Part shown: positions 33,622 to 43,100 of the stretch, one piece after another
How the letters are laid out: every line of letters begins with the position of its first letter
Position numbering within the stretch: the stretch's first letter is position 1
Program-made: the position numbers and the translations under genes
The notes under the pieces: generated by a model
What the model was told of the DNA's origin: nothing
Seen by the model: only the letters and a program-made list of their open reading frames with translations
The model's database searches: none
Source of the DNA: Patescibacterium sp964487795
Lineage (GTDB): Bacteria > Patescibacteriota > Patescibacteriia > Patescibacteriales > Patescibacteriaceae
NCBI GenBank assembly: GCA_964487795.1
Contig: CAZASI010000002.1
Span: 1-64,000 of the forward strand
Length of the DNA stretch: 64,000 bases
Reading direction: 5' to 3'

Positions 33622-36600
33622 ATGGCCTTTGTTCACCTGCATGTCCACAGTCATTATTCTCTACTTGACGGTCTTACTAAGATTGATGATTTAGTGCAGG
33701 CTGTTAAGGAAGATGGCTCTACAGCTGTGGCCTTAACTGATCACGGCGTTATGTATGGCGTGATTGAATTTTATCAAAAATGTAAGAAAGCCGGCATAAA
33801 GCCAATCATTGGTGTTGAAGCGTACCTTGCGCCGGGCGCACGTAGTGACAAAACTAAATCTTTAGATGAACGCAATTTCTATCACTTATTGTTGTTAGCA
33901 AAAAATAATACCGGATATCAAAATTTAGTAAAATTAACTTCAATTGCTCATCTTGAAGGCTATTATTATCGCCCGCGTATTGATTGGGAAATTTTGTCCG
34001 AGCATTCTGAGGGACTTATCGCGACGAGTTCATGTCTTGCCGGAGAAATTCCTCGTTTGTTAATGGCGGGCAATATGGAAAAAGCTAAAGAAAAAATAAA
34101 AGCTTATTCTGCATTATTTGGTAAAGGAAATTTCTTTTTGGAACTACAAGATCACCCTGAATTGCCGGATCAGATAAAATTAAATGATATTCTTGTTGGC
34201 TTGTCCAAAGAAATGGATTTGCCATTAATTGTTACGAATGACGTTCACTATCTTAAAGCCGAAGATGACGAGGCTCAAGATATTTTGTTGTGTTTGCAAA
34301 ACAAAGCAAAAAAGGAAGATACGAATCGCATGTCAATGCTAGGCACAAACTATTCTTTAAAATCAGGTAAAGATATTGCCAAAGCTTTTGCACATGTTCC
34401 TGAAGCTCTCGAAAATACAGTAAAGATTGCCGAGATGTGTAATGTTGATATTGAGTTAGGAAAAATTCAATTGCCATACTTTAATGTGCCAAACGGTATG
34501 GATGGAAATGATTATCTGAGACAACTGGCTTTACTCGGCTTTAATAAGCGATACGGCAAAAGCTATGAAGAAATTGATGAAGTATATCGAACTCGAGTTG
34601 ATTATGAGTTAGAGGTTATTGCAAAAATGGGATGGCCTTCATACTTTTTGATTGTGGCTGATTTTGTTAATTGGGCAAAAGAGCAGGGAATTGTTGTTGG
34701 GCCGGGTCGCGGCAGCGCTGCTGGATCTTTAGTTTGCTATTTAACCGGCATTACAAACTTGTGCCCAATAAAATATAATTTGGTTTTTGAACGTTTCTTA
34801 AATCCGGATCGTATCTCCATGCCTGATATTGACCTTGACTTTGCAGATACACGACGCGATGAAGTTTTGCAATATGTGCAGGATAAGTATGGTCATGATC
34901 ACGTAGCGCAGATCATCACCTTTGGAACAATGGCGGCGCGAGCGGCTGTGCGCGATGTTGGGCGTGTTTTGAATTATCCTTATGACTATTGCGACCGTTT
35001 GTCTAAAGCAATTCCGCCGATGATGAAGATTAAGGAAGCCTTGCAGCGCTCTCCGGAATTAAAAGCTATCTATGAAGAGCCTGAAGCCAAACGAATTGTT
35101 GATTACGCGATAAAACTTGAAGGTGTGGCGCGACATGCATCTGTGCACGCTTGCGGTGTTTTAATTACAAAAAATCCCTTAACTGATCACGTACCGATTC
35201 AGTACGCGTCATCATCCGATCGTACAATTATCTCTCAGTACTCATTGCACCCGATTGAAGATTTGGGACTTTTGAAAATGGACTTTTTAGGTTTGAGTAA
35301 CCTGACGATTATTGAATCGGCTATCAATATCATTAAAAACACTCGTGGTATCAATATAAACATGGATGAAATTCCGCTTGATGACATGGAGGCGTATCAG
35401 CTTTTCCAAAATGGTGAAACGACCGGAGTATTTCAATTTGAATCAAGCGGCATGAAACGTTATTTGCGTGATTTAAAGCCTTCGCAATTTGAAGATATTA
35501 TCGCCATGGTTGCTTTGTATCGTCCGGGTCCGATGGAATGGATTCCAGATTATATTAATGGTAAACACGCTCGCAAAAAAACGCAGTACTTGCATCCTAA
35601 ACTCGAACCGATTTTGAATGTTACCTACGGTGTAGCAGTTTATCAGGAACAGGTTATGGAAATTGCGAGGTCTCTCGCCGGCTTTACTATGGCGGAAGCT
35701 GACGTTTTGCGTAAAGCTGTCGGAAAAAAAATTGCCAAATTACTAGCAGAGCAAAAAGAAAAGTTTATTGAAGGTTGTGTTAAAAACGGACTATCCACGA
35801 AATTAGCTGCGGAAATTTTTTCATTTATTGAACCGTTTGCCGGTTATGGTTTTAACCGTTCGCACGCGGCATGTTACGCGATGATTGGGTATCAGACAGC
35901 ATATTTAAAAGCAAAGTATCCGGCAGAATTTATGGCCGCACTACTTACTTCTGATCAACAAAATACTGATCGTATTACTATTGAAATTGAGGAATGTCGA
36001 CATATGGGCATTGCGATACAGCAGCCTGATATCAACCAATCATTTGATAATTTTACTGTTGTATCAGACGATGCCATTCGTTTTGGTTTAAAAGCGATTA
36101 AAAATGTTGGTGAACATATTGCGGAAATGATTATTAAAGAACGCAAGGCCAACGGACCTTTTGAGAATTTAATAAACTTTTTAGAACGCATTGATGACAA
36201 GGACTTGAACCGTAAATCTTTGGAAAGTCTTATTAAGGGTGGTGCTTTTGATACTATGGGTGAACGCGGACAACTTTTGGCTAATATTGATTTGATGCTT
36301 GGGTTTCATAAAGAAGCCAATCAACGCCGCAACAATAAACAAAGCAGTCTCTTTTCTAATATGCTTGAGTCAAGTGCTATGCCGCAATTGCGTTTATCAC
36401 CGGCCGCGCCAGCGGGTCGAGATGAAAAACTGCGTTGGGAAAAAGAATTGCTTGGTTTATATATCACCGAACATCCATTTGTTTCGTTAAAGCCAACCTT
36501 GGCAGTGTGTGCGACGCCTCTGCTTGAACTTGGCAAAGAACACATTTCAAAAGAAGTTACTGTTGGCGGCGTTATTACGAGCGTGAAAAAAATATTGACT

Positions 36601-37104
36601 CGCCGCAATGAGAGCATGATGTTTGTTAAACTTGAAGATGGAGTTGGAATTTTGGAAATTATTGTTTTCCCTAAACTTTTGGCGGAAATGCCAAACTTGT
36701 GGATAGAGGGAAAAATGATTTTGTGCCAAGGAACTGTTTCTGATAAGGACAGCGAATTAAAGTTATTAGTAAACCGTGCTACGGAATTAACCGCAGAAAA
36801 TGCAGGTATAGTCGCCAGACAGTACACTGTGTCAGTACCGCGACCGATTTCTTATCGTCCGGCCGCAACGGTCAAAGCGCAACCGAGTGTTCCAATTTTA
36901 AAATTAGTTATCAGGGATTTGCACGATTTATCTCAGACACTTGAAGTGCTTAAAGAAATACTTGGAGAAAATCCCGGAGAGTCCAAGGTATATCTAAAAA
37001 TAGGTGAGAAGATTGTTGAAGCGGATTACAAAGTAAATTTGAATGGCAGCGTAGTCGAAAGCGTGCGTGAAAAACTGGGACAGTCTGTCGAGGTGGTGTC
37101 GTAG
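33622..37104 (+). CDS. dnaE: DNA polymerase III subunit alpha
   Basis: 1160 aa, the size of E. coli DnaE. N-terminal PHP domain (FVHLHVHSHYSLLDG; ALTDHGVMYG; TNDVHY), palm with catalytic Asp cluster PDIDLDFAD near residue 405 after GPGRGSAAGSLV, fingers and HhH (GYGFNRSHAACYA), and an OB domain near 990 (VTVGGVITSVKKILTRRNE). PHP His residues look intact, so it may retain metal-dependent proofreading; no separate dnaQ is seen. C-terminal region has the tau-binding part shortened. Main replicative polymerase. Confidence 0.96.
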   Translation: MAFVHLHVHSHYSLLDGLTKIDDLVQAVKEDGSTAVALTDHGVMYGVIEFYQKCKKAGIKPIIGVEAYLAPGARSDKTKSLDERNFYHLLLLAKNNTGYQNLVKLTSIAHLEGYYYRPRIDWEILSEHSEGLIATSSCLAGEIPRLLMAGNMEKAKEKIKAYSALFGKGNFFLELQDHPELPDQIKLNDILVGLSKEMDLPLIVTNDVHYLKAEDDEAQDILLCLQNKAKKEDTNRMSMLGTNYSLKSGKDIAKAFAHVPEALENTVKIAEMCNVDIELGKIQLPYFNVPNGMDGNDYLRQLALLGFNKRYGKSYEEIDEVYRTRVDYELEVIAKMGWPSYFLIVADFVNWAKEQGIVVGPGRGSAAGSLVCYLTGITNLCPIKYNLVFERFLNPDRISMPDIDLDFADTRRDEVLQYVQDKYGHDHVAQIITFGTMAARAAVRDVGRVLNYPYDYCDRLSKAIPPMMKIKEALQRSPELKAIYEEPEAKRIVDYAIKLEGVARHASVHACGVLITKNPLTDHVPIQYASSSDRTIISQYSLHPIEDLGLLKMDFLGLSNLTIIESAINIIKNTRGININMDEIPLDDMEAYQLFQNGETTGVFQFESSGMKRYLRDLKPSQFEDIIAMVALYRPGPMEWIPDYINGKHARKKTQYLHPKLEPILNVTYGVAVYQEQVMEIARSLAGFTMAEADVLRKAVGKKIAKLLAEQKEKFIEGCVKNGLSTKLAAEIFSFIEPFAGYGFNRSHAACYAMIGYQTAYLKAKYPAEFMAALLTSDQQNTDRITIEIEECRHMGIAIQQPDINQSFDNFTVVSDDAIRFGLKAIKNVGEHIAEMIIKERKANGPFENLINFLERIDDKDLNRKSLESLIKGGAFDTMGERGQLLANIDLMLGFHKEANQRRNNKQSSLFSNMLESSAMPQLRLSPAAPAGRDEKLRWEKELLGLYITEHPFVSLKPTLAVCATPLLELGKEHISKEVTVGGVITSVKKILTRRNESMMFVKLEDGVGILEIIVFPKLLAEMPNLWIEGKMILCQGTVSDKDSELKLLVNRATELTAENAGIVARQYTVSVPRPISYRPAATVKAQPSVPILKLVIRDLHDLSQTLEVLKEILGENPGESKVYLKIGEKIVEADYKVNLNGSVVESVREKLGQSVEVVS

Positions 37105-37159
37105 CCATCTGTGCCAAAGGCTTGTTTTGTTGTACAATAAAGGAGTCTAAATAAATATT

Positions 37160-38476
37160 ATGGTCACAGCAAAAACAAATAAAAAAGTTTCAATTAAGCG
37201 GACACGCAAAAGTTCAGTGGACGGTGCTATTCCGGTTAAACGAAGCCGTTCTGTTAATGGCGCTCATATTGTTGATTTAAGTTCCGAACCGGAACAAATC
37301 GCGGTTCCGGCGATACAAGTCATAACCTCGGTGCCGCCACGTCATTCATCAGCTTCGCCCCTGCGTCTCTATAAAAAGATCGCATTGACCTTTATTGTCT
37401 TTGCCGTTTTGACTTTGGCGATTATCAGCTATTTTGCAATGGTTAAATTGGAAATTGATATTACTCCGAAAGTTTCTTCAGTTGCCGCCGCAGCAGAATT
37501 TAGCGTATATGATCGTCCTGAAAATTTTGAATTGCCCGCAGCTAGTATTTTTGGTTTGGTGCGTTCAATGGATTCGGAACTTATAAGTTCGCATAAAGCA
37601 AGCGCATCAAGTGTGACCGGCGCTGAAGTAAGCGGCACGGTAACAATTGTAAATAAATATATTAAAGACCAACCTTTGGTTGCGACGACTCGATTATTAA
37701 CAGCTACTAATCAACTCTTACGTTTGAAAAATACTGTAGTCGTTCCGGCCGGCGGGTCGGTTGTGGCTGAAGTCTACGGTGAAACCGCTGATCCTTCTTT
37801 TGCTTTAGCCGACGCACGCTTGACGATTCCGGGGCTGTGGGCGGGATTGCAAGATAAAATTTATGCAGAAGCCAAGGCCAACGAAGTCGCGTATAAGGAA
37901 ATTAAAAAATATATTATCGCGCAAAAAGATTTTGACGCCGCTATTGCTGAAGGAAAAAAAGCTTTACTAGAAAAGGCTAAAAATGATATTGAGAAAACGT
38001 ACCCTGCTTTTGATGAAAGATTGTTGAGCTTAGATAATCAATCAATAACCTTTTCTTTTGATGCCAAAGCTGGTGATGAAAAGGAAAACTTTAGCATGAG
38101 TATGTCAGCTAAAGTAGTTGTTGTGGCCTTTAGTAAATCAGTAGTAGCACAACTTGATCAAACAGCGCTTGCCTCGGCATTAGAAGATACACAGTCAATT
38201 ATTGAAAGTTCTCAAGATGATTCTTCTTTCGAACTTGTATCTGCGGATACGGAGGATAATATAGCGCAAATTAAATTGAACGTCGTTGCGGAAGCGACAA
38301 CAACTGCAGCAGCTGATATTGTTGATCCGAATAAACTCATTGGTTTGAATCGAGCGCAGATTGCCAGCTACTTAGATGAAATAGACACTATTGAAAGCTA
38401 TGACCTTAAGTTCACACCTTCATTTTTTGAAATTGCTCCGCAATTGCCTGAACGCATTACGGTTCGCGTTAAATAA
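37160..38476 (+). CDS. Membrane protein resembling CPR baseplate J-like proteins
   Basis: 438 aa. A basic cytosolic N-terminus (SIKRTRKSSVDG) to ~70, one membrane helix (~75-97, IALTFIVFAVLTLAIISYFA), then an extracytoplasmic domain. The stretch SGTVTIVNKYIKDQPLVATT, RLLTATNQLLRLKNTVVVPA and LTIPGLWAGLQDKIYAEA is a pattern I recall from CPR proteins labelled baseplate J/gp47-like. No phage tail genes are near, so this label says little about function. A surface role is likely. -10 TACAAT at 37133 may be its promoter. Confidence 0.6.
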   Translation: MVTAKTNKKVSIKRTRKSSVDGAIPVKRSRSVNGAHIVDLSSEPEQIAVPAIQVITSVPPRHSSASPLRLYKKIALTFIVFAVLTLAIISYFAMVKLEIDITPKVSSVAAAAEFSVYDRPENFELPAASIFGLVRSMDSELISSHKASASSVTGAEVSGTVTIVNKYIKDQPLVATTRLLTATNQLLRLKNTVVVPAGGSVVAEVYGETADPSFALADARLTIPGLWAGLQDKIYAEAKANEVAYKEIKKYIIAQKDFDAAIAEGKKALLEKAKNDIEKTYPAFDERLLSLDNQSITFSFDAKAGDEKENFSMSMSAKVVVVAFSKSVVAQLDQTALASALEDTQSIIESSQDDSSFELVSADTEDNIAQIKLNVVAEATTTAAADIVDPNKLIGLNRAQIASYLDEIDTIESYDLKFTPSFFEIAPQLPERITVRVK

Positions 38477-38506
38477 TTGACTTTTTCCCAGTTTAGTTCA
38501 TGATAT
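38477..38506 (+). promoter_or_regulatory. Possible thrS promoter (leaderless)
   Basis: TTGACT, 18-bp spacer, TGATAT; the ATG at 38513 is 6 nt past the -10. Confidence 0.45.
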
Positions 38507-38512
38507 CTACAT

Positions 38513-40264
38513 ATGTCACTATCATCACTCTCAAGTAAACGTCATTCATTGGCGCATATTATGGCTCATGCCGTGCAGGAATTGTATCCGAGCGCGCAAT
38601 TTGCTATTGGTCCGGATATAGATAATGGCTGGTACTACGATATTGATTTTAACGACACTAAGATTAGCGAGGCTGAATTTGAAAAGATTGAGAAGCGTAT
38701 GAAAGAATTGGTTAAGGCCAATATGAGCTTTAGTCGTGAAGAAGCGTCAATTGACGAAGCATTGGACTGGGCAAAGAAAAATAATCAGCCGTATAAAATT
38801 GAAATTATTGAAGAATTGGCCGGACAAGGTGAAACGATGGTGACTTTCTATACAATCGGAAAGTTTAAAGATTTATGCCGCGGAGGACACGTTGAACAGA
38901 CTAAAGACATTGATACTCAGAGTTTTAAATTACATAAACTTGCCGGAGCGTATTGGCGCGGTGATGAAAAGAATAAGATGTTAACCCGTATCTACGGCTT
39001 GGCTTTTGATACTAAACAAGAATTAGCAGATTACGTAACAATGCTTTCCGAAGCTGAAAAACGTGATCATCGTAAATTAGGTGCGCAATTGGATTTGTTT
39101 ACTTTTTCAGAATTGGTTGGCGGTGGTTTGCCACTCTGGACTCCAAAGGGAATGATGATGAGAAAATTGTTGGATGATTTTGTTTGGGAACTGCGACGCG
39201 AGCAAGGCTATGAACAAGTTGAGATTCCGCATATCACTCGAAAAGAGTTATATGAAACCTCAGGACATTGGGAAAAGTTTAAAGATGAATTATTCGTTAT
39301 CAAAACTCGTGAAGATCATACCTTTGTCATGAAGCCGATGAACTGCCCGCACCACACGCAGATTTTTAATCGACGAAAATGGAGTTACCGCGAATTGCCT
39401 CAGCGTTATGCAAATACAACAATGGTATATCGTGATGAACAAAGTGGAGAATTAGCCGGTTTATCTCGCGTACGAAGCATCACCCAAGATGATGCTCACG
39501 TTTTTTGTCGCCCGGATCAAGTAAAAGAAGAAATGTTAAAGATCTGGAAAATTATTGATGCTTTTTACGGCAGTGCTGGATTTAAACAAACAATTCGTTT
39601 ATCGTTCCATGATCCGAAAGAGACGGAAAAATATTTAGGCGATCCGGAACTTTGGAAAAAGGCTGAAGCGGAATTAACTGAATTAGTTAAAGAACAAGGT
39701 TTTGAAGCGGAAATCGGAATTGGTGAAGCGGCTTTTTACGGACCGAAGATTGATTTTATGTCGAAAGATTCTTTAGGCAGAGAATTACAGCTCTCAACAA
39801 TTCAGCTTGATATGAATTTGCCGCAGCGTTTTAACTTAACCTATGTGACGAGTGAAGGAAAGGATGAATTTGTTGTTATGATTCACGCCGCGATCATGGG
39901 ATCGATTGAACGTTACTTAGCGGTGTTAATCGAACATTACGCCGGAAATTTCCCGGCTTGGCTTTCACCCGTGCAAGTTAAACTTTTGTCAGTGGCTGAT
40001 CCGCACAAAGATTTCTGCGTTGCGTTAGGCGAGGAAATGAAAGCGCAGGGGATTAGAATTGAAATTGATTTAAATAATGAAAGCGTCGGCAACAAAATCC
40101 GCAAAGCTTCAAACGAAAAAGTTCCCTACATGCTCGTTATTGGCGATAAGGAAATGAGCTCTGATAAACTCTTTGTGAGAGAAAGGGGAGAGAAAGAAGC
40201 TAAAGAATGGGATAAACAAGAATTTATTGAAACGGTGATTAGGCAGAATAAAGAGAGAAAATAA
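38513..40264 (+). CDS. thrS: Threonyl-tRNA synthetase lacking the TGS domain
   Basis: 583 aa against ~640 in E. coli. It begins directly with the editing domain: RHSLAHIMAHAVQELYP has the HxxxH zinc-like motif at residues 15-19, and CRGGHVEQT completes it; the N-terminal TGS domain is missing. Catalytic core: motif 2 region with GLSRVRSITQDDAHVFC, zinc-binding MNCPHHTQIF, and LGRELQLSTIQLD. Anticodon domain: VKLLSVADPHKDFCVALGEE and NEKVPYMLVIGDKEM. No extra leader region is present between gene and promoter. Confidence 0.95.
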   Translation: MSLSSLSSKRHSLAHIMAHAVQELYPSAQFAIGPDIDNGWYYDIDFNDTKISEAEFEKIEKRMKELVKANMSFSREEASIDEALDWAKKNNQPYKIEIIEELAGQGETMVTFYTIGKFKDLCRGGHVEQTKDIDTQSFKLHKLAGAYWRGDEKNKMLTRIYGLAFDTKQELADYVTMLSEAEKRDHRKLGAQLDLFTFSELVGGGLPLWTPKGMMMRKLLDDFVWELRREQGYEQVEIPHITRKELYETSGHWEKFKDELFVIKTREDHTFVMKPMNCPHHTQIFNRRKWSYRELPQRYANTTMVYRDEQSGELAGLSRVRSITQDDAHVFCRPDQVKEEMLKIWKIIDAFYGSAGFKQTIRLSFHDPKETEKYLGDPELWKKAEAELTELVKEQGFEAEIGIGEAAFYGPKIDFMSKDSLGRELQLSTIQLDMNLPQRFNLTYVTSEGKDEFVVMIHAAIMGSIERYLAVLIEHYAGNFPAWLSPVQVKLLSVADPHKDFCVALGEEMKAQGIRIEIDLNNESVGNKIRKASNEKVPYMLVIGDKEMSSDKLFVRERGEKEAKEWDKQEFIETVIRQNKERK

Positions 40265-40277
40265 TTAATAAGAAATA

Positions 40278-40303
40278 ACAAGCTCGGAAACGAGCTCGTT
40301 TTG
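40278..40303 (+). terminator. Terminator of thrS
   Basis: CAAGCTCG-GAAA-CGAGCTCG-type stem followed by TTTTG. Confidence 0.65.
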
Positions 40304-40307
40304 TATC

Positions 40308-40334
40308 TTGACAAAATGAGCAAAATATTATAAT
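40308..40334 (+). promoter_or_regulatory. Possible promoter of the exported methyltransferase operon
   Basis: TTGACA and TATAAT are perfect boxes but the spacer is 15 bp, shorter than the usual 17. Leader ~43 nt with AAAGGAGATC. Confidence 0.45.
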
Positions 40335-40383
40335 CTGAGACATTAAAAAGTATTATTAACAATTTATAAAAAAGGAGATCGTT

Positions 40384-41457
40384 TTGAGAAAAATACACAA
40401 ATTTTTCGGGTATCTACTGCTTATTCTGTTTGTACATTTTTCCGCGGGCTTTACATTTACTGAACTTGTATCAATGCCCAGCGTAAAAATTACCAAATAT
40501 TCAATTGAGCACTATTATAATTCTGATGGCTCAGAAATCATTCTAGAGCTTGGTGAAACCAAAATAGTGAGAAGCTTCGACCCGATTCGATATGTTGAAG
40601 AAGCGGACGGATGCCTAAGGTATATCTTAAAGACCGATAAACTTGAGCATGATATTCCGCCCGTAAAAAAGAACCACTTTGAATTAGCGGCTCCGTTTAT
40701 ACTGAGCACTAATGTAATTTCAGTGCAGAATAAAAAAGAAGAAGATTCAGAGTTTCCCGGTTTAGATAATGCACATGATTACACTACGCGCTTTGGTACT
40801 ATTAAAATTGCAGTCAATGATAAAGTCTTTGCTCCTCAGGGAGGATTATTTTTTCTTGATCACATAAAAATAAACAAAGGCGAAAAAGCTATTGATATTG
40901 GTACGGGTAGCGGAATTATTGGAATAGCAGCAGCTAAAGTAGGAGCAGACGTCTATGCTACCGATATTAGTGCTGATATCATCAATCTCGCTCAATACAA
41001 TGCGCAGCAGAACGGAGTAACATTGAAAACTTCGGTTGGCGGTTATTTTGCAGATTTTTCTGAAGAAAATTTTGATGTTATAATCGCAAATTTACCTCAG
41101 GAAATCATTCCTCAATCGTATGCAAACCAAATAGGGGAATGCTCTCTTACATTGGATAGAGGATCGAAAGGGAACGAAGTGTTAATGGATTTTCTGGATA
41201 TACTCCCTCAACATATGAATGAATATTCACGTGCATATGTCGGCGTATATACCTTGAGTTACTATCTTGAAACAATGCATAAAATATCATCGCTTTTCCA
41301 GGCAAGATTATTGGGTGCTAAAGTAGAAGGAACTCATGATTTTGTAGCTAATTATGAGCAGTATTATTCAGAATTAAATGCCAGCGGCAACATTTGCCTC
41401 TTTAAACGAGATGATCAATGGAAAGCAATGGCTTATATATTCGAACTAAAATTATAA
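40384..41457 (+). CDS. Methyltransferase-domain protein with N-terminal signal or anchor
   Basis: 357 aa, TTG start after AAAGGAGATC. The N-terminus (MRKIHKFFGYLLLILFVHFS) is a signal peptide or anchor ending near AGFTF. Residues ~25-130 are unassigned; from ~140 comes a Rossmann methyltransferase: GEKAIDIGTGSGIIGIAAAK (SAM loop), VYATDISADII, then FDVIIANLPQE in the place of the NPPY catalytic loop. It resembles PrmC/small methyltransferases, with NLPQ instead of NPPY. If exported, it would not meet cytosolic SAM, so either the N-terminus is not cleaved and topology differs, or activity is lost. Upstream SD and TTG differ from core genes. Confidence 0.65.
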   Translation: MRKIHKFFGYLLLILFVHFSAGFTFTELVSMPSVKITKYSIEHYYNSDGSEIILELGETKIVRSFDPIRYVEEADGCLRYILKTDKLEHDIPPVKKNHFELAAPFILSTNVISVQNKKEEDSEFPGLDNAHDYTTRFGTIKIAVNDKVFAPQGGLFFLDHIKINKGEKAIDIGTGSGIIGIAAAKVGADVYATDISADIINLAQYNAQQNGVTLKTSVGGYFADFSEENFDVIIANLPQEIIPQSYANQIGECSLTLDRGSKGNEVLMDFLDILPQHMNEYSRAYVGVYTLSYYLETMHKISSLFQARLLGAKVEGTHDFVANYEQYYSELNASGNICLFKRDDQWKAMAYIFELKL

Positions 41458-41476
41458 AAAACTAACGGAGAACAAA

Positions 41477-42169
41477 TTGAAAAAAAACACACTCGCAACA
41501 CTAATAGCATTATTCTGTATCAGTATATTTGTTGACTCATCGATTTTCGCAACACCAGCAGATTCAAACTACTCATTCATACAACCCGGATATATTTACT
41601 ATTATCCCGGTTCAGAGCTCGATTCTATCTCACTGGTGTATCCCGGAGTATTTTTTAAGAAAACAGAAGATGACAAAGTGCGACATACCTTCGGCGGCGC
41701 TTCGATAATCGAGAGTATCACGCAGCTTGATGCGAATTCAATAAGTGTTACAATGCGCCATTTTGGTGAAAAGCGCGTTGTTATGAAAGCAGTGTTAACC
41801 AAGATTAAATATTCGGATTTTGGTTCCGCAGATACAAATAAGCCTTTTGATGGATTGTACGCCATTACCCCTACGGTGATTAATTCTGAATTATTTCAAC
41901 CTTTGTATATCATTTATATGTACAATCAGGAACAAAAGAAAATCAGATTTATTAATCTAAAAACCGGCAGCGATGTAACATTAAAAGCTTATACAAAAAA
42001 TAGTGAAGTAATTATTGAAAACGGCAATAAAATAACCTTTCACCAAATTGCCCCCGCACCCTTAAGCGGCATTTATGATTTCATTAAAAAAGATGCACCT
42101 GAGTTTGAAAATGACATGCCCGCGCTTGATATATTGGGTATGCATTATAACGAAGTTGTTAATAAGTAA
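41477..42169 (+). CDS. Secreted hypothetical protein
   Basis: 230 aa, TTG start 19 bp after the preceding stop, with ACGGAGAAC as a possible SD. Signal peptide MKKNTLATLIALFCISIFVD to ~26 (IFA-TPA). Mature part is beta-rich with paired Lys and aromatic residues; no Cys after the signal. No family recognised. Operon with the methyltransferase-like gene, so both may act on the same envelope target; ends at a strong terminator. Confidence 0.6.
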   Translation: MKKNTLATLIALFCISIFVDSSIFATPADSNYSFIQPGYIYYYPGSELDSISLVYPGVFFKKTEDDKVRHTFGGASIIESITQLDANSISVTMRHFGEKRVVMKAVLTKIKYSDFGSADTNKPFDGLYAITPTVINSELFQPLYIIYMYNQEQKKIRFINLKTGSDVTLKAYTKNSEVIIENGNKITFHQIAPAPLSGIYDFIKKDAPEFENDMPALDILGMHYNEVVNK

Positions 42170-42187
42170 TAAATAAATTGTACATTC

Positions 42188-42220
42188 AAAAAAGTCACCC
42201 AACAACTTGGGTGACTTTTT
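42188..42220. terminator. Bidirectional terminator
   Basis: AAAGTCACCCAA-CAAC-TTGGGTGACTTT with A and T tracts; serves both converging units. Confidence 0.9.
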
Positions 42221-42230
42221 GATTTTCTCT

Positions 42231-43100
42231 TTATTTGATCAATAGCGCCGCGCCGATTGCCCCAGCTAATCCACCCACTTTACCTTTAACTAACTTTACG
42301 TTTTTGGCTTGATGTGTAAAAATATATTTTTTCATATTCTCTTTGGCAGAATTTAAAAACAAATCGCTCGCCGCTACAACGCCCCCGCCTAATACAATCA
42401 TTTCCGGATCAAAGAGATTTACGATGGTTGAAAATACTGTTCCTAAATAGGAACCAATTTCTCTGTATCGTTGTTCGGCCATAATATCGCCCTGATAGGC
42501 TTCTTCAGCCATCAGCCCTGGATTATTTTGCATTAATTTCTGATATGCCGTTTCAAGCATAATGTGTTGATCGGCATCAACAATAACGTGTCCCGGTTCT
42601 CCGGCCGCGCCGTGAAAGCCATGATAGACTTCACCGTTATGCCACCAACCTCCGCCGATGCCGGTTCCGATCGTCAGTCCGTAAAAGTTTTGAGAATTTT
42701 TACCGGCACCGAGCATCGCTTCCGCTCGAACAAAACAATTAGCGTCGTTATCGAGTTTAATTAATAATTCTGGCTTATTTAACTTCTGTTTTAGTAATTC
42801 ACCTATTTTCTTATTGTCTAAAAAGGGTAGATTAGGCGCCACGTCAATTACTTCTCTCTTATAATCAATTGGACCGGGAACGCCGAGTCCGATGCCGAGT
42901 AATGTTCCTTTACTTTTTTCAAAGCGAGCGAAGAGGGGATCAACCGCCGCTAATAACATAATCAAGAAATGATTCAAGTTATCTTTCGGCGTTGCTAGGA
43001 CAAGATGCTCAATAACTCGATTCTTTTCATCAAGCAATACAGAGGCGATTTTTGTGCCACCGACATCAATGCCTATGCGATAGCTTTTACTTGTAGTCAT
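42231..43100 (-). CDS. ROK-family sugar kinase/regulator-type protein
   Basis: 289 aa. ROK blocks: RIGIDVGGTKIASVL (phosphate 1), GIGLGVPGPIDYKREVI, LIKLDNDANCFVRAEAML and TIGTGIGGGWW (phosphate 2), then AAGEPGHVIVD with the catalytic-type Glu-Pro-Gly-His. The zinc-binding CxCGxxGCxE loop that usually follows is missing; the sequence goes straight to ADQHIMLETAYQKL. No HTH, so a kinase (glucokinase-like) is likelier than a repressor. Its start overlaps the stop of the upstream glycosidase by 14 bp, which suggests that the sugar released by that enzyme is its substrate. Confidence 0.85.
   Translation of the reverse strand: MTTSKSYRIGIDVGGTKIASVLLDEKNRVIEHLVLATPKDNLNHFLIMLLAAVDPLFARFEKSKGTLLGIGLGVPGPIDYKREVIDVAPNLPFLDNKKIGELLKQKLNKPELLIKLDNDANCFVRAEAMLGAGKNSQNFYGLTIGTGIGGGWWHNGEVYHGFHGAAGEPGHVIVDADQHIMLETAYQKLMQNNPGLMAEEAYQGDIMAEQRYREIGSYLGTVFSTIVNLFDPEMIVLGGGVVAASDLFLNSAKENMKKYIFTHQAKNVKLVKGKVGGLAGAIGAALLIK

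Noticed and set aside
37160..38476. Prophage or tailocin because of the baseplate J-like similarity
   Set aside because: No other tail, capsid or integrase gene nearby; the likeness is limited to one membrane protein family common in CPR.
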